Part shown: piece after piece, positions 12,482 through 14,029 of the stretch
Layout: each line of letters begins with the position of its first letter
How positions within the stretch are numbered: the stretch's first letter is position 1
Source: an uncultured bacterium
Lineage (GTDB): Bacteria; Bacteroidota; Bacteroidia; Bacteroidales; Bacteroidaceae
DNA: 14,029 bases
NCBI GenBank assembly: GCA_905215655.1
Contig: CAJMQT010000049.1
Coordinates: 1-14,029, forward strand
Direction of reading: 5' to 3'
Notes under the pieces: generated by a model
The model's input: only the letters and a program-made list of their open reading frames with translations
Database searches by the model: none
What the model was told of the DNA's origin: nothing
Position numbers and translations under genes: made by a program

Positions 12482-13516
12482 ATGAAACAGACAATCTTAG
12501 TTACGGGCGGAACCGGATTTATAGGTTCTCATACCACGGTTGAGCTGCAACAAGCAGGTTACAACGTAGTCATCGTGGACAATCTTTCCAATTCAAGGGC
12601 AGATGTTATTGACGGTATAGAAAAGATTACGGGCATACGTCCCGCTTTCGAACAGGTAGACTGCTGTGATATCAAAGCGATGGAAACCGTCTTTTCAAAA
12701 TATAAAGACATCAAAGGTATAATACATTTTGCAGCAAGCAAGGCGGTGGGCGAGAGTGTTGAAAAACCGCTCATGTATTATCGGAACAACATCAACAGCC
12801 TTATCAATCTGCTTGAACTCATGCCCCGTTACGGTGTTGAAGGAATAATATTCTCTTCAAGCTGCACCGTTTACGGTCAACCGACGCCCGACAATCTGCC
12901 CGTTACCGAGCAAGCGCCCATACAACAGGCGCTCAGTCCCTACGGCAACACCAAGCAGATTAACGAAGAGATAATCCGCGACTACGTACATAGCGGCGCC
13001 CCGATAAAGTCTGTCATCTTACGCTATTTCAATCCTATCGGCGCCCATCCGTCGGCACTCATCGGAGAACTGCCCAACGGCGTGCCGATGAACCTTATTC
13101 CGTTTGTCACACAGACGGCGATAGGCATTCGCAAAGAACTGAAAATCTTCGGCAACGATTATGATACTCCCGACGGAACATGTATCCGCGACTATATCTA
13201 CGTTGTCGATCTTGCCAAGGCACACGTCAAAGCGATGGCGCGCGTACTCGACAATAAAGATACCGACGCCGTTGAAGTGTTCAACATCGGAACCGGTCAC
13301 GGCGTCAGCACGCTCGAGGTTATCGAAGGTTTTGAGCGTGCCACCGGCGTAAAGCTAAACTGGAAATACGCTCCGCGCCGCGAGGGCGACATCGAAAAGG
13401 TTTGGGGTAACGTTGACAAAGCAAACTCCGTGCTTGGCTGGAAAGCCGACACACCGCTCGACGACATCCTCCGCTCGGCTTGGAAGTGGCAGCAGAAACT
13501 TGACAAAGAGAAGTAA
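12482..13516 (+). CDS. galE: UDP-glucose 4-epimerase GalE
   Basis: This 344-residue short-chain dehydrogenase/reductase interconverts UDP-glucose and UDP-galactose, supplying galactose for surface glycans or allowing galactose use. The NAD-binding motif TGGTGFIGS (8-16) and D33 open the Rossmann fold. Catalytic residues are the serine in SSSCTVYG (125-132), Y154 and K158 in the YxxxK motif. The later FNPIGAHPS (about 188-196) and CIRDYIYVVDLAKAH (about 234-248) belong to the substrate-binding half and are typical for GalE rather than for other epimerases. The length matches the usual 338-345. The ATG at 12482 is preceded by an AT-rich stretch with no Shine-Dalgarno. It shares no obvious pathway with rnf and probably has a separate message, although I see no clear promoter in the 122-base gap. 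Confidence 0.93.
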   Translation: MKQTILVTGGTGFIGSHTTVELQQAGYNVVIVDNLSNSRADVIDGIEKITGIRPAFEQVDCCDIKAMETVFSKYKDIKGIIHFAASKAVGESVEKPLMYYRNNINSLINLLELMPRYGVEGIIFSSSCTVYGQPTPDNLPVTEQAPIQQALSPYGNTKQINEEIIRDYVHSGAPIKSVILRYFNPIGAHPSALIGELPNGVPMNLIPFVTQTAIGIRKELKIFGNDYDTPDGTCIRDYIYVVDLAKAHVKAMARVLDNKDTDAVEVFNIGTGHGVSTLEVIEGFERATGVKLNWKYAPRREGDIEKVWGNVDKANSVLGWKADTPLDDILRSAWKWQQKLDKEK

Positions 13517-13529
13517 AACGAATATTCTT

Positions 13530-13584
13530 AAAAAAGCGCCGGAATTAAAGATGACGAACAAGTCTTTAATTCCGGCGCTTTTTT
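13530..13584. terminator. Bidirectional intrinsic terminator between galE and the XRE gene
   Basis: The arms 13530-13551 and 13563-13584 are exact 22-base reverse complements around an 11-base loop, with a GC-rich middle (GCGCCGG / CCGGCGC) and AAAAAA / TTTTTT at the outer ends. It therefore gives a U run to a transcript from either side and serves both convergent genes. Confidence 0.92.
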
Positions 13585-13649
13585 AATTGTTCTAATCAAT
13601 GCATATAATAAGATAATAATTATTTGCTATAATGTTCATTTTAAGCCTT

Positions 13650-13961
13650 TTACAGAGCTATGCTCCCGAAACCGGCAACGCTTAATTTGGCTTCAAGCCC
13701 CATTGCCCGAAAAACACGAACAATAGTAGACAGAGTCATATTTCTGCCGTTTTCTATCTTTGAAACCTGCGCACGCTGAACGCCGATTTTTTTAGCGAGT
13801 TCTTCTTGCGTCATGTTTTGTGCTTTTCTCGCTTTCTTTATAGTTTCCCCAACAAGAAAAGATTGAAGTTCTGCCTCATATTTATCCCTTTTTGCCGTTC
13901 CGATTTTACCTATATGTTTGTCCTTTATTTCATCCAACGTATAGAATTTCATTTCTTCCAT
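13650..13961 (-). CDS. XRE-family HTH protein, HigA-like antitoxin
   Basis: The 103-residue protein has a helix-turn-helix of the XRE/Cro type at about 50-76 (TQEELAKKIGVQRAQVSKIE), followed by NGRNMTLSTIVRVFRAMGLEAKLSV (71-95), typical of HigA antitoxins and HigA-like regulators. The N-terminal 45 residues have the charged form seen in antitoxins encoded downstream of a RelE/HigB toxin. Its message ends at the shared terminator (13530-13584). The toxin would lie to the right, partly outside the window. An internal methionine (residue 4) could also be the start. It binds DNA and, if a toxin partner exists, represses its own operon; that is inference from the family. Confidence 0.8.
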   Translation of the reverse strand: MEEMKFYTLDEIKDKHIGKIGTAKRDKYEAELQSFLVGETIKKARKAQNMTQEELAKKIGVQRAQVSKIENGRNMTLSTIVRVFRAMGLEAKLSVAGFGSIAL

Positions 13962-13988
13962 ATTATTTCTTTTTTATATTAACCTGCA

Positions 13989-14027
13989 TTATTCATAGGC
14001 TTTCGTTACGAGAGTTCCAAATGTCTG
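13989..14027 (-). CDS. Possible C-terminal end of an upstream gene, cut by the window edge
   Basis: In one - strand frame a reading frame is open from the window edge to a TAA at 13991-13989, 27 bases before the antitoxin-like gene. It would end in ...TLVTKAYE. The spacing is right for a HigB/RelE-type toxin gene in front of an antitoxin. Twelve codons do not allow recognition, and the residues do not clearly match the end of a HigB that I know. Confidence 0.2.
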   Translation of the reverse strand, partial: QTFGTLVTKAYE

Positions 14028-14029
14028 TG

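Overview
The window looks like a chromosomal segment of a Bacteroidales bacterium, most probably Prevotella or a close relative. Three things point there. The gene order rseC-rnfBCDGEA is the one usual in that order. Several intergenic regions carry the Bacteroidetes sigma-ABfr promoter form (TTTG, 19-20 bases, TAnnTTTG). Most genes lack a Shine-Dalgarno sequence. The genus is inferred; no rRNA or marker gene is present.

Layout. Positions 1-918 hold no convincing gene. They are filled with inverted repeats of REP/BIME type, two arrays of 8-base repeats and a structured leader. Positions 919-3966 form a tight three-gene + strand cassette: a GT39/ArnT-like membrane glycosyltransferase, a GT2 polyprenyl-phosphate glycosyltransferase, and a small membrane protein made of two LAB_N domains in tandem. 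Together they look like a pathway that loads a sugar on a lipid carrier, flips it and transfers it to an envelope acceptor such as lipid A. Positions 3967-4523 are non-coding on the + strand, but the - strand has a promoter followed about 90 bases later by a terminator, so a small RNA is predicted. Positions 4524-6491 carry a secreted GHL10-type (DUF187) glycoside hydrolase and a small acidic protein of unknown function.

Positions 6492-12359 are the main block: two predicted promoters with unusual dyad symmetries, then rseC, rnfB, rnfC, rnfD, rnfG, rnfE and rnfA. These encode a complete Rnf ferredoxin:NAD+ oxidoreductase (six subunits) preceded by an RseC-type protein. A very long stem-loop built from an 8-base repeat array separates rnfA from galE (12482-13516). 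galE ends in a 22-bp perfect bidirectional terminator shared with a convergent XRE/HigA-type antitoxin-like gene (13650-13961, - strand), whose expected toxin partner would lie beyond the right edge.

No mobile-element gene, CRISPR array, tRNA or rRNA was seen. The least explained items are the predicted small RNA at 4196-4287, the paired CAAAC/GTTTG dyads around the proximal rnf promoter, the recurrent octameric arrays, and the twin-LAB_N cassette.
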